The notes beneath the pieces were generated by a model. The model saw nothing but the letters and a program-made list of their open reading frames with translations. It had not been told where the DNA came from and did no database searches. Of a stretch of DNA of 64,000 bases, positions 53,650 through 64,000 are shown one piece after another. Positions within the stretch are counted from its first letter, which is position 1. The number at the start of each line of letters is the position of its first letter. Source of the DNA: Ampelomyces quisqualis (taxonomy: Eukaryota; Ascomycota; Dothideomycetes; Pleosporales; Phaeosphaeriaceae); NCBI GenBank assembly GCA_018398575.1, contig JAGTXZ010000009.1, positions 124,001 through 188,000 on the forward strand. Reading direction: 5' to 3'. The translations under genes and the position numbers were made by a program.

Positions 53650-56600
53650 TTGTTTCTGCTCTAAGCCTGTGCTGTTAATCTTTTAAGATGTCTCTTGCAG
53701 TATTAAACAAGCGCTTAACCCTAACTTCTGTAAGCTGTATAGCTAATACGTCTTTAGCTACCTAGGCTAGGCGTAGGTACGTATCTATATTAGCCTGCTA
53801 CTAGACAAGTATATTTAATAACTCCTCTTTATCTTCTTTACTAGTTAGAGGAGTGCTAAGGTAGCGGAGAGCTTTTGCACAGAGTAGTCTAATGCTTGCG
53901 TTAGTTTTATAAGAAATATTAGCGCTTAACCTACTAGACTGTGTTGTTTAGGAAGAAAGCCTCCTAAACTACTAGTGTTTAGGTAGACGCTGTAGTTGCA
54001 AAGGACAAACTAGAGTGCAGTCTCTGTTTATTACTATAGGGTTGTTTTTGTATTAATTAATGTAGTCTAGGAACTAACGCTAGTATATACGTTTAAAGTC
54101 TAGTTTCTATATGTTACCCTAGGTGTTATTAGTAGTGCACTGTAATAAACATGTATAATAAACATAGTCTCTACTTTATATGCAGTAAGCTTCTAGAATA
54201 GATTAAAGACAGTTGTAACGTTGTAAAGATATCCTTGTTCCTTATCTATGCGTAAATAATACTTTAACAACTTCTTCTTGCCTTTCTTTGCTACTACCTT
54301 TACTACAGCTAGCTACTTCTTACAATAGCTAGTCTTATCCTCCTTGTTAGATAGCTTAGTTATTATTTAATCTAGGAAGTTAAAAAGTTAGTTGTATATT
54401 AACTAGATATATAGGGCCTAAGGTGTGTTGCTTTTACTAATTCTGTTAGTAGCTGTTTTAAAGTTTACTAGCATGCGTGTTATTACCCTAAGGTATAACT
54501 ACTTAGCAGGTGCTAGCCAAAGCCTTTTAAGGTCCTTAAAGTCTGTAACTGCGTTATTGTCCTGTAAATTACTGCTGCTACCTTGCAGGGCCTAATTAAG
54601 TGTAATCTCTTGCTCTAGCTACTTGTTAATATAAGTAGCTAGGGAGCAGGCGCGCTTGCACATATTATAGGTTAAATTCTACCTAGTCTTAACATCTTAA
54701 ATTATACAAAGTTAATTTTTTGGCAGTATATTAGATTATACCTTTAGGAATTGTTTAAAACGTTAAAAGGACAAATTAATAGTAATACAAATTGCCTAGA
54801 TCTAGAGAAGCTTAGTGCGTAATAAAGAATTGTAATAAAAGGTGTAACATACCTTTTGCAAGGAGTTAGGCACTAATATGCTATTATTAATCTAGTAAAC
54901 GTAATAGCGTTGCAGCTGCTAAGCCTCTTTAATCTTAGGCAAGGCTGTTAGCCTTAGGTAGGCTATTATGTCCTGCACTACTAGGTTAATAATATAGGCA
55001 AGGCATAGTATAGTGTTTTCCTTTGTGTTCTAAGAAACTCTCTTATTAGTAAGATTACTTTCTAGGCTTCTACTAAAAGTACTATTGTTTGAAGCGTTAT
55101 TGCAGGTAACTACTAGTAATTGTTTTAATATTTTTGTGTTTTTAAGTACCTGCATAAGATCAGATGCTATAGAAACCCTAGTGTGCTGCCTACGCAAGGG
55201 TACAAAATCTAATAGAACCTCTCTTATCTGCTAACTAGTGTTAATATAATAAGCTTTAATAGCCAAAAAGCTTAGGTAGTTAGCTGCAGACCAGGCGTTA
55301 AGAGCAATTGAGATTTTTGTTAACTTACTAAGATTAGAAAAGAGGTTTTTAGTTACCTGCTTGTATTGTTTCTAGAGCATAAGAGTAAACTTGTATTAGC
55401 TAGGTATAGTAGTGCTAGGCTAAAGAAACTCTACAAAGCGGCAAAATAAGGGTCGCTCTAATGTTTAAAAAGACTAGTTCCTATTAAGAAGTACCTATAC
55501 AATTTCTAGTTTAAATTGCTAAGTAGTAAATAGTTACAGGAGTTGTAGACGTAATAGTGTAACAAATAGAAGTAGCTGCCTTATGTAGATAGATTCTATA
55601 ACCTCTCTGCAACTATTAGACTAAAGGTAGTTACTAAAGTGTTTTATTTCTATGTACTTATTAGTTAGGTGTTAAAGTATGTGCCTATAGTTTAGGCAAT
55701 ATACGTGTAGTTTGCTGCTTTTAATATAGGCCTCTTCTTTAAATTAAGTCTATATAATAGCAGAACGTTTAGCTCTACTCTATTAAGAATTAGAATTATT
55801 AGGGTCTTAGGCCTATAACGTGTTCTGCTACTAGGCATCCTATACAGCACATATAGTAGCATTGTCTTAAATTAGCTGCTTAAGGACAGTAACTATTCTC
55901 TTGATTCTAGACTTAAGAATTTAAAGAGCGTTAAGTATAAATTTGTAGAGTATTTTAGGCAGATTAGAGTATAGGTTGTCTAAGAGTAAAGAGGAGTTGC
56001 TTAGGTCTATGTGTGTAATAAAAAAGTGTAATAACAAAGTAGCAATGTCTTATAAGAAGAGAGTAGTAATTATAGCAACAATAGAATAGCAAAACTATAG
56101 TTTAGTGTTACTTTAAGTAAGAGAGGTAGGCGTTCTACTAGAGGCGTTATTCCCCTAGTTAGGGGGCAGATAGTAGGGCTAAACTTTTAGAAATTAAGAA
56201 ATTAGGTTTTACAGTAGTAGCAAAATTTTTAAGTCTTAACTATATTAGGCAATAATATACAGCAGATTTAATTATACATGTTACTTAGCGTCTAAATAGC
56301 CCTCCTAAGTACTATTAGAGAACTCCTCTTAGGTGCTATTGCTCTAATCCTTATCCTCCTTATCTTTATATTTATTAGGCAGCGTCTTGTAGTATGCCTC
56401 TAGCTCTTTACTAGAATCTTTAACCTCTTCTTTACATTTAGTCTTATTGCGTCCCTTAACGTATAGCCTATTACTATAGAGCTCTAGAGGCTAATTAAAC
56501 ATAAAGGGGGGTGTTAGCTTACGCCTCCTAGCAGACTAGTTAGAATAAGTACGTAATAAAATAATGTAATAAACTTACTACTAATTCTAATTAGTTACTA

Positions 56601-57440
56601 GAGCTAACTTGTTAGGCGTTAGCTTATTGCAAAATTTAAGCTATTTAGCCTTAGCCTGTAGTGTTTTAAAGCTATTCCTCTTAAGGAGGTGTAGCCTACA
56701 AGTATACTCTCTTTAGAGTATCTCCTCTACAGCCCTACTAGGCCTATAAACGCAAGTATAAGCTTAAGCGGACAATTTTTTTTGCTTTAAGTCTAAAGTT
56801 GCTGCAGAAGACTCTTTTATAACAATGTTGTAGGCGCGCATATTAATTTTAATTTAGATAGCCTCTTATTTTTAATTAACCTAAGTAATAGAAGCTGTTA
56901 ACTACTTAGCTTTGTATATTAGTAAAAATAACGTAATAAAAAGGTGTAATAACTTACTAGATTGCTTGCTATTAAAACGCTTTGCTGCCTAGGCCTTAAG
57001 CTTATGCTTAAGTTTCTTAGCTTATTGCCTTAGAGACAACGCCTTGTACCTATTACCTCTCTTAACCTTCTTCTTAAGCTAGTATTTAGCTAATTAGTCT
57101 AAGGACTTAGCCTTTGCAATAGCAGCTAGCTCCTTAGATTGCATAGCGCTGCTGCTAAGCTGCCTGCTAGGGTTAACTTAGAAATTTGTTAGTTAGCCTT
57201 ACTTTAGAGTATTACTACTACAAGAGTTAAGGATATAGCTAATCTTATTATCCCTAGAAGCAAAACCCTAGACAAATTAGTACAATTTATAGCAAAGTTC
57301 TAAGAATGTTACTATTGTAAGCTAGGCCTACTCCTCTTTCTTAAAATTTAGCAGAACTCTAACAGGAATAGGCAGCAGAAAGCCCTTAGGCTTGTTAACA
57401 ACCTTAATTTCCTTAGACTTAACAGATTCTATAGTGCTAA
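53650..57440 (-). pseudogene. hAT transposase remnant
   Basis: Reading the minus strand through stops recovers hAT landmarks in the right order. Near 57.2-57.4 kb is a Lys-rich N-terminal part (KSKEIKVVNKPKGFLLPIPV). At about 55081-55110 is NNASNNS, where the catalytic-domain motif DNASNN has Asp replaced by Asn. At 54970-55005 is LCLAYIINLVVQDII, the conserved RCLAHIINL-VQD helix. At about 53665-53785 is the C-terminal dimerisation region, with VAKDVLAIQLTEVRVKRLFN followed by TARDIL. Substitutions are mostly G-to-A and C-to-T. No intact frame remains. Confidence 0.85.
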
Positions 57441-57856
57441 GTGTAATAAAGTAATGTAATAAAGCGTGTTGCTATTGCAAGCGTGTAGCTTTAGTGTTTT
57501 ATTTTGGCAGCCTACAACTAATAACGCAGTAAGTTAGTCTGTGCGTAAGTAGTCTACTAGCGTGTTTTTTGCCTACTGCCTGCGCTTACTGCCTTTTAGC
57601 CTATTTTACATAAACAAATAACAAGTCTATAGAAATCTACCCTTTAATTTTAATATATAGCTAAAACAAAAGCTAGCGCAATTCTAGGTAGGCCTGTAAG
57701 TTAACACAGTTTTTTATTACGTTCTAGTCTTCTGGTAGCGCTAGTAGTTTTAAATTAGCTCCTGCAGGAATTTTACGCCAAGACCTAATTTCCTGCGCTA
57801 AGCCTGCTTACTGCTTATTTACTAGGCACTAAAACAACCTAAATTATTACAATATT

Positions 57857-58050
57857 AAATCTACAACTCTATAACACTACTACTATAGCTCTACAAAAAT
57901 GCAAATCTAAAGTCAAGGACGCTGTTACTAGGAGCACTGTAGTTGCCAAAGACCTAGCTAGTAAGGCTGCTAAGAAATCTGCTAAGAAAAGCCTAGCTGC
58001 AAAAACTTAAAAAGCAGCTCCTAAAAAAAAAAGGCACTTTAAGCTAGGTA
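57857..58050 (+). pseudogene. Lysine/alanine-rich frame inside the hAT element
   Basis: On the strand opposite the transposase, a frame with one internal TAA reads LQKCKSKVKDAVTRSTVVAK, DLASKAAKKSAKKSLAAK and KAAPKKKRHFKLGSK. It is histone H1-like in composition. It may be a second element-encoded protein or chance low-complexity sequence. Confidence 0.3.
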
Positions 58051-58215
58051 GTAAGTTATTACAATTCTTTATTACGCTTATTTACTTACTACTTAAAGCT
58101 GTAGCGCTTAGAGAGATCTGCTAATACTAGAGGTCTGCTAAGCTCCTTATCTGCAAGCTGCTCTTCTAGTAACTCTTGCGCAAAATAGCTTAAGAATGCG
58201 TCTGAACTACTAGTA

Positions 58216-58806
58216 GTAATCTTTGCTTCTAAAAATTAGCTGTTAGGGCAGTCTAAGAGGCTGCTAAGGCCTATATAGTTGGTTTTTTTAAGGGTTTGTT
58301 TCTTAACCCTGTTTTTTTAACAAATTTCTAACTAAATATAGATACAAATATAAATGCAATCTACGCAAAAAGAGTTACTATACAGGTAAAGGATGTTAGA
58401 CTTGCGCTTAGGTACTATCAGAAGTTTAGCTCTTATTAGGCAATTGTGTAAGAGATCTAGAATCTTCTACTTTTATATATATTAGAAATAAAGACCTTAT
58501 TTCCTCTTTATTGTAATAAAAATTTGTGATTACTGTGCTATTTTTGATATCCTTAGCATAGTTTTTGCCCTTGTAAAATTAACTATATATTTAGAAACCT
58601 AATTTTATAAGATTAGTAGATACATACTTTAAATTTTATTTAATTGCGCAAAACTTATGCAACCTAACCTTAACCTGCAATTAATACCTCTAACTTAACC
58701 TCTACCTACTTTTAGCGTTAATTAAATAGGTAAGGGTTAGGTTAGGTATAGGGTCTTACGTAAAGGTACCTTACCCCAACCTAACCCCTACCTATTTACT
58801 GCTGTA
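58216..58806 (+). repeat. Inverted repeat arm A (hAT 5' end)
   Basis: This arm is the reverse complement of 63410-64000 over its whole length, with scattered differences that are nearly all transitions (for example GGGCAGTCTAAG versus GAGTAGTCCAAG). The match reaches the window edge, so the shared region is longer. Confidence 0.9.
58790..58806. repeat. Right terminal inverted repeat of hAT
   Basis: ACCTATTTACTGCTGTA, the inverted partner of 52891-52907, followed directly by the second ACTAGAAC. Confidence 0.8.
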
Positions 58807-58814
58807 ACTAGAAC
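58807..58814. repeat. 8-bp target-site duplication, right copy
   Basis: ACTAGAAC, identical to 52883-52890. A further ACTAGAAC at 58877 belongs to the next roughly 70-bp tandem unit of the host repeat. Confidence 0.85.
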
Positions 58815-61800
58815 ACACTAGGACAATAGAATCTAACGTACTAGCAAGTACTAGTAAGACTAGAAGGACTTAGTATACTAGAACACACTAGGATAACAAA
58901 ATCTAACTAAAGCATGTAGAACCTCTTTAGTATATAAGAACTATAATAAACTCTTATAGATTATTATGTTTAACTTATGTTATAGACGCTTAAGTTAGTT
59001 ATATTAAGCTATCTAACTATTATTACTCTTTTTAGAAAGCTCTAGCCTTTACTGTCTTAGTAATAATACTCTTTGTATCTAAAGCAACTTTGCATTTATC
59101 TGCAAAAACTAACCTTAGCTATATATCTAGTCTATACTAGCATTCTTATTGTTTACTACTAGACTAACAGTTTTAACACTTTAAACACTCTTACAATAAG
59201 CAGCAATATTGCAATAGATATACCTAAGTATTTCTAAGTAGGACAATCTAGACTTAAGGTTAACAAACTTAATCTCTACTATAGAGACTGCAACAAACTT
59301 AAGACCTAGATTCTCTAGTTTAATAGGCACTTCTACGTAGAAGGAGATAAGATTAAGAATAATAATAAAGTTATTCTTGCTACAACTTATATAAAAGGCA
59401 ACGCTAAGAAATAGGTACTTCTAATTATTTAAAAGTATATAGATAACAACATTATAGACACAGATAACACTAACCTTATAAAAGACTAGTAAGCGTTTAA
59501 AACACGCTTGTAATAGATCTTCTTACTTCTTAAGGAATCTGTAATTACAGAACAAAAGATCTAAAGTCTAAAACAAACCTAATTAACTGCTAACTATACT
59601 AATGTTTTTTAATAATATGCTAAACAAATTTAGTAGAATAATACTGCCCTAATGCGTATGTACAAATAAGGCCTTAAGGCTGCTGTATAAGCTAAACTTA
59701 TACGCAGTAGAATATATATTACTACTCTTAAAGAACTTTAGAATAAAGCTATTTGCCTAGATAATAAACTCTATAAATTAGCACTTAAAGATAGGTTATA
59801 CTTTTTACGTTTACTATAGAGATATAAAAGATTTTACCTAAACAAAAGATATTAGAGATAAACACAACTAAATAAAGGACAACAGCGCTACTACTTTAGA
59901 CAAGAAACTTATTAACTATACCTACTAGGAGTATACTTAGGGTACAGACCTAAAGCTATACACTTAGACAACCTTAACAAAGGCCTAGAATAGAAAAGTT
60001 ACTTAAGGAAACAACTATAAGAAGATAGGCTTAACAAGAATAAGATTACTTATTATAACTGTAATAAGGTTAGACATTATGCGCAAGACTGTTACTCTAA
60101 GAATAAAGTTATACGCTAGCTTAACGTGTTAACTAACGCTTTAGAGGAAGACATTAAAGAATAGATTGTAATTAAGGATTAACCTATTATCTAAACAACT
60201 AATAGACTACTAATAGTAGAATAGATAGAAGACACCTCTACTATATTATCTAATAATAAGGTCTTAACTAACTCTGCGTTACTACGCAATTAGGAACAAG
60301 ACTATAATATTAAACAATTCTAATAGAGGGGATTACTTCTACTGTAAACGTAACAAAACATTTATAACTAGTATAACTAAACTAACAAAGTTAACTAAGA
60401 ATATATAAAATAATGTTACTAATCTCTATAAGAATATTATACTTTTAGCCTACAGACAGATAGGTACTTTCTAAGAGTAGATAGAGTTACAGAGGAAGAA
60501 CAATTACTACACTTAGGAAACAGAGTCTATAGAATATAGGATCTACAAGAGACTAAGAAAGTTTACAATACTTAGAAAGACTAAGAACTTACACTAGACA
60601 AGCTAGATATACACTTACTACTAGCTAGCCCTAAACTAGTGCGCTAGAATGCAATAGTTAGAAGACTATATTAAGAGGTAGACGCAGACAGACTATATAA
60701 GACGTGCTGTAACTTACACACAAAGCAGATATACTATGCTAACAATAGGTAAGTATTAGTACTAAACCCTATACTTATAGAATACTAGGATAGGAAGGTA
60801 AACAAATTGCATTAAATTCTACTTATAGACAGATACCTACAGGATCTTTGTAATCTAAAATACAGACTTCTATTATAGATAGCGTGTAACAGCAACTACT
60901 ACCTAATACATTATAGTAGTAAAATTAACTAATACTTTCTTTAGTAGAAGAAACTTTGCAAGTACTAATAGTACAATTGCTCTAAAGATACCTACGCAAA
61001 TTACCTATACAATAAACAAAGTATAGAAAGTTTTCTTAATATATTAGAAAAAGAAAGCATATCTAATAGAATGCTTGTTAACAGCAGCTGTATAAACTAT
61101 ATATAGTAGTTCTGCTTATAACTAGAGTGTAAGAAGCACTATAACAATAAAGAAGCTAATAGATATAGAAAGAACAAGTCTTTTTTAAGATTAGGTCTAG
61201 ACTCTAGAAAGAGACTTAGAGCTGCAACGCAACTAACTTTACAGAACTACTTAAACTTATAGTAAGAGTTAACTAAATAAGAATAAAGGCACTTTTAGAT
61301 TTAGGAGTATAAGTAAACTATATTTTAGGCAATACTATGTTAAGAGCTAGGCTCTAACCTTGTTAGAAACAACGCTTATATAAACTTTATGTTGCAAATA
61401 GAAAGTAGATGCCTAATAAGTTACTTATTAAATATAAGACTACTACAGAACTTAACATCTAAGAAACTAAACAGGAAATATACTTAGATATCTTTAGATT
61501 AGCTACCTACAACATTATATTAGAACTTTTATAGTTTAGAGAGAATAGCCTATAGATAGACTAAGAGAAGAAATCTATCTCTTTAAGAAATTACAACAAT
61601 ACAACAGATTCTAAGCCTACGTATTAGTAGCGTTTAATAGTAGATAAAAAGACAATTAATAATATTACTTTAACTAAGACGTAGTTAAAGACACAACTAG
61701 TTAACTTAGATAATTAAGGAAGAAATACTAATATGTTACAAGTTTTAGAGAAACGTGTAACTTCTAATATACTTAAGGAATACAGAAAGTTTAAGAAACT

Positions 61801-61940
61801 ATTCTTAGAAGAAACAGGTTTAGAAGCACTGCCTAAGTATTAGGAGTAGGACTATAAGATTATCCTAGAAGAAGGAAAAAGGCTAACCTTTAGACTAATC
61901 TATAGATTATGTAAGAGGTTTGTATAGCAGCAAAGTTACA
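58815..61940 (+). mobile_element. Ty3/gypsy retrotransposon remnant (RIP-degraded)
   Basis: Plus-strand motifs through stop codons identify a Ty3/gypsy gag-pol. At 60051-60092 a gag zinc knuckle reads YYNCNKVRHYAQDC; its first Cys has become Tyr. At about 61286-61322 the aspartic protease reads KALLDLGV, stop, VNYI, close to ALLDSGAEVNYI. At about 61795-61925 is the entry to reverse transcriptase (FLEETGLEALPKY ... ILEEGKRLTFRLIYRL). The core RT, RNase H and integrase are missing, so the element is truncated near 61.94 kb. The stretch 58815-59000, with a TATATAAG motif at about 58934, may be LTR. Confidence 0.78.
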
Positions 61941-63037
61941 GGATAACAATAGCAGTACAGGTAGAAGTAAGTTAATTCCTGTTCTGCAATTTTAGTGTAG
62001 AACTTCTCTTTTGTAGATATAACTAGACACGTATCCTTACAACAGGACTGTACTAAGCCTGCGCTAGCGTAGCGCTGTTAAGGCGCTAGGGTAGCTATAC
62101 GCGTTCTATGCGTAAAGACGCTAGGGTAGTGTTGTTGTAGCGCAAGCGCGTTACTGCGCAGCTAACAGCTTTACGCTATAATATTCTTATAATTATTTCT
62201 TCCTCTCTAGAATTACTATTCTAGTAATTTGTATAACATTAGGTTTGTAGGCGCGTGCCTAACGTTGTTGTTGTAGAGCCTGTTTGCTGTGTAGCTGTTA
62301 TTGTGCTAAGACTAAAACTCTAAGTAAATTTAAGAGGCAGCTAGTAGCTATAGTAATAGTAGAAATATAGCAAAACTTTGTGTGCGTAATCTCCTCTGCT
62401 TCTTTAGTAATAGCTGCATTATTCTACTACTATATTATCTACTAGCTCTACGCTATTGCAACCTTATTGCACCTATATTAATTATTATAAGCACTACGCC
62501 TGCCCTACCTGCTACTCTTACTATTTCTATAAGTAGTGTAACGCTAGCGTTATAACGTTACTAACCTAGTGCTTAGGCTACGCCTGTTGCCTGCTATAGT
62601 AGCGTCTCTAATGTTAAGTTAGTAATTTTAATTTACCTCTGCTACGCTAAGGGCTTAAGGCTTACTAGCACTTATTGTAACCTTGTAGTTAGTAGCCTAC
62701 GCTGCAGCCTCTGCTAGAGCAAGCAAAAGCTCTGCTCTAAGGTCTCTGCCAATTTTGTTAAGAGCTAGAATACTATCTACTAGTAGTAGTAGCGCCTTGC
62801 TACTAAGGAAAAGCCTAATCCTATTGTAGTTAACGCGTAAGAGACGTTGCTGCGCTAGTAGACTAGCTTAGTAGAGCTTTTCCTGCGTATAGAGGTTAAG
62901 CATAGGAGCTGTTGTTAGCCTAAGAGTAACAAGATCTAGATTTTGTAAGTTAAGGCAACTAACTGCCTGTCTACTATAGTAGAAGGTATCTTTAACCTGC
63001 TGTAGGCTTAAGTAAGTTATTTTTCTTATTCCTTGCA
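61941..63037. mobile_element. Unclassified repeat DNA
   Basis: A GC-richer patch at about 62055-62175, full of GCGCTAG/TAGCGC words, follows the gypsy break, then ordinary AT-rich RIP-like sequence. A possible intron end TTCCTTGCAG lies at 63031-63040, just before the lysine-rich frame. No motif allows classification. Confidence 0.4.
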
Positions 63038-63040
63038 GTT

Positions 63041-63409
63041 GCTGCGCTAGCGTTCTAATAGCGTCTAGGCTAATCTTCCCTTACTTAGTAAGGCAAATGC
63101 GTAGTCTAATTCTAACCTTAATCTAAAGAGGCAGGAGTCTTCTGCTAGGTCTAAGCCTAGGTCTAAGAGTAGTAGTAGTAGTAAGGGTAGAGATAGAGAT
63201 AAAACCTTTCCCTAGAAGAGCCCTAGCTCTGTGCCTTCTCCTAAGAAGAAGGGCAAGAGCAAGGCTAAGGCTAAGGCTAAGGCTAAGCCTAAGGCTAAAC
63301 CTAAGCCTAAGCCTAAGAGTAAGAAGCGCCTAGCTTTAGCTAGTTCTGCTAAGAAGCCTGCGTCTAAGCGCGTTAAGGGCTTAGATCTGTTAGGTTACCT
63401 AGTGCGCGC
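63041..63409 (+). pseudogene. Lysine-rich protein fragment cut by hAT copy 2
   Basis: The frame contains a few TAG codons (for example 63102-63104 and 63213-63215) but otherwise reads as a Ser/Arg then Lys/Pro/Ala-rich tail: SSARSKPRSKSSSSSKGRDR, then KGKSKAKAKAKAKPKAKPKP and KKPASKRVKGLDLLGYLVR. It looks like a nucleic-acid-binding tail, perhaps of a transposon protein. The sequence GTGCGCGC (63402-63409) directly precedes the terminal repeat of the second hAT copy, whose bases supply the last residues and the stop. Origin unknown. Confidence 0.4.
63261..63317 (+). repeat. AAGSCT hexanucleotide tandem repeat
   Basis: Nine and a half units of AAGGCT/AAGCCT (one AAACCT) encode alternating Lys-Ala and Lys-Pro in the lysine-rich frame. 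Confidence 0.85.
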
Positions 63410-64000
63410 TACGGCGGTAAATAGGTAGGGGTTGAGTTGGGGTAGGGTACCTTTACGTAAGACTCTATACCTAACCTAACCCCTACCTATTTAATTAACG
63501 CTAAAAGTAGGTAGAGGTTAGGTTAGAGGTATTAATTGCAGGTTAAGGTTAGGTTGCATAAGTTTTGCGTAATTAAATAAAATTTGAAGTATATATCTAC
63601 TAATCTTATAAAATTAGGTTTCTAAATATATAGTTAATTTTACAGGGGCAAAAACTATGCTAAGGATATCAAAAATAGCACAGTAATTACGAATTTTTAT
63701 TACAATAAAGAGGAAATAAGGTCTTTATTTCTAATATACATAAAAGTAGAGGATTCTAGATCTCTTACACAATTGCCTAATAAGAGCTGAACTTCTAATA
63801 GTACCTAAGCGCAAGTCTAATATCCTTTGCCTGTATAGTAACTCTTTTTGCGTAGATTGCATTTATATTTATATCTATATTTAGTTAGAAATTTGTTAAA
63901 AAAACAGGGTTAAGAAACAAACCCTTAAAAAAACTAACTATATAGGCCTTAGCAGCCTCTTGGACTACTCTAACAGCTAATTTTTAGAAGCAAAGATTAC
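63410..64000 (+). mobile_element. Second hAT copy, 5' end, cut by window edge
   Basis: It begins TACGGCGGTAAATAGGT and continues as the inverted copy of 58216-58806. In the first copy this end lies upstream of the transposase start, so transposase here would be on the plus strand beyond 64000. It keeps C/G where the first copy has T/A at several sites, including the terminus. The candidate 8-bp duplication is GTGCGCGC; the partner lies outside the window. Confidence 0.85.

Larger units (their letters stand above)
52891..58806 (-). mobile_element. hAT transposon, RIP-degraded
   Basis: The 5916-bp element has 17-bp terminal inverted repeats (TACGCTAGTAAATAGGT left; TACAGCAGTAAATAGGT when the right end is read inward) and the 8-bp duplication ACTAGAAC on both sides. 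Both ends contain degenerate GGTTAGGTT-like subterminal repeats. A decayed hAT transposase lies inside on the minus strand. Every frame is closed by stops, in line with RIP. The right 591 bp recur in inverted orientation at 63410-64000, so at least two copies exist here. It is long for a hAT element, so it may carry extra cargo or nested insertions. Confidence 0.88.

Noticed and set aside
51960..64000. CRISPR-like or centromeric array
   Set aside because: Repeats are transposon ends and low-complexity RIP words, not regularly spaced units; the lineage is eukaryotic.

Overview
The window looks like nuclear DNA of a filamentous ascomycete, most likely a Dothideomycete of the Pleosporales. Genes carry short GT-AG introns of about 46-107 nt with CTAAC/CTGAC-like branch sites. 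Fungus-specific families are present (HET domain, CHS5/exomer, CRY-DASH with a glycine-rich tail, Dal5-type MFS). The last 12 kb is AT-rich and full of stop codons, as expected after repeat-induced point mutation (RIP). No database was searched; all calls come from reading the sequence.

Layout. 1-8.8 kb is gene-poor, with one tiny Cys-rich ORF (879-1085) and one large disordered orphan protein (3597-5510). 8.9-10.6 kb holds a five-exon Dal5/TNA1-like MFS transporter (minus) with an apparent 1-nt frameshift. After a 3.2-kb gap come a divergent pair, V-ATPase subunit E (minus) and a NIPA-type membrane protein (plus), then a HET-domain protein, CHS5 (minus), a lineage-specific orphan gene and a small transposon scar (about 24.1-24.7 kb). 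25.4-38.7 kb is gene-dense: CRY-DASH (minus), glutamate decarboxylase (minus), a secreted fasciclin protein, a J-like protein without HPD (minus), POP1 and an Sgf11-like SAGA subunit. 38.7-42.8 kb contains decayed orphan and HET-like fragments. An intron-containing tRNA-Val(AAC) follows at 42952-43049. 43.6-50.1 kb is again housekeeping: SEC31 (minus), an RRM protein, and two head-to-head respiratory-chain genes, an MLRQ/B12D-family subunit (minus) and COX12 (plus). These two were recovered by splicing by eye and include micro-exons of 16, 13 and possibly 3 nt.

From about 51.95 kb to the end is a RIP-degraded transposon nest. Its clearest component is a hAT transposon at 52891-58806, with 17-bp terminal inverted repeats and a perfect 8-bp target-site duplication (ACTAGAAC). 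It carries decayed transposase motifs on the minus strand. It sits in a roughly 70-bp tandem repeat next to a Ty3/gypsy remnant (gag knuckle, protease, start of RT). A second, inverted hAT copy begins at 63410, inside a lysine-rich reading frame, and runs off the window.

The genes do not form one pathway. The intact loci are mostly conserved housekeeping genes (vacuolar ATPase, COPII, exomer, RNase P/MRP, SAGA, respiratory chain) separated by accessory pockets. I found no convincing new multi-gene system. The most original observations are the micro-exon architecture of the two mitochondrial genes, the nested hAT copies with intact target-site duplications, and the transporter frameshift.
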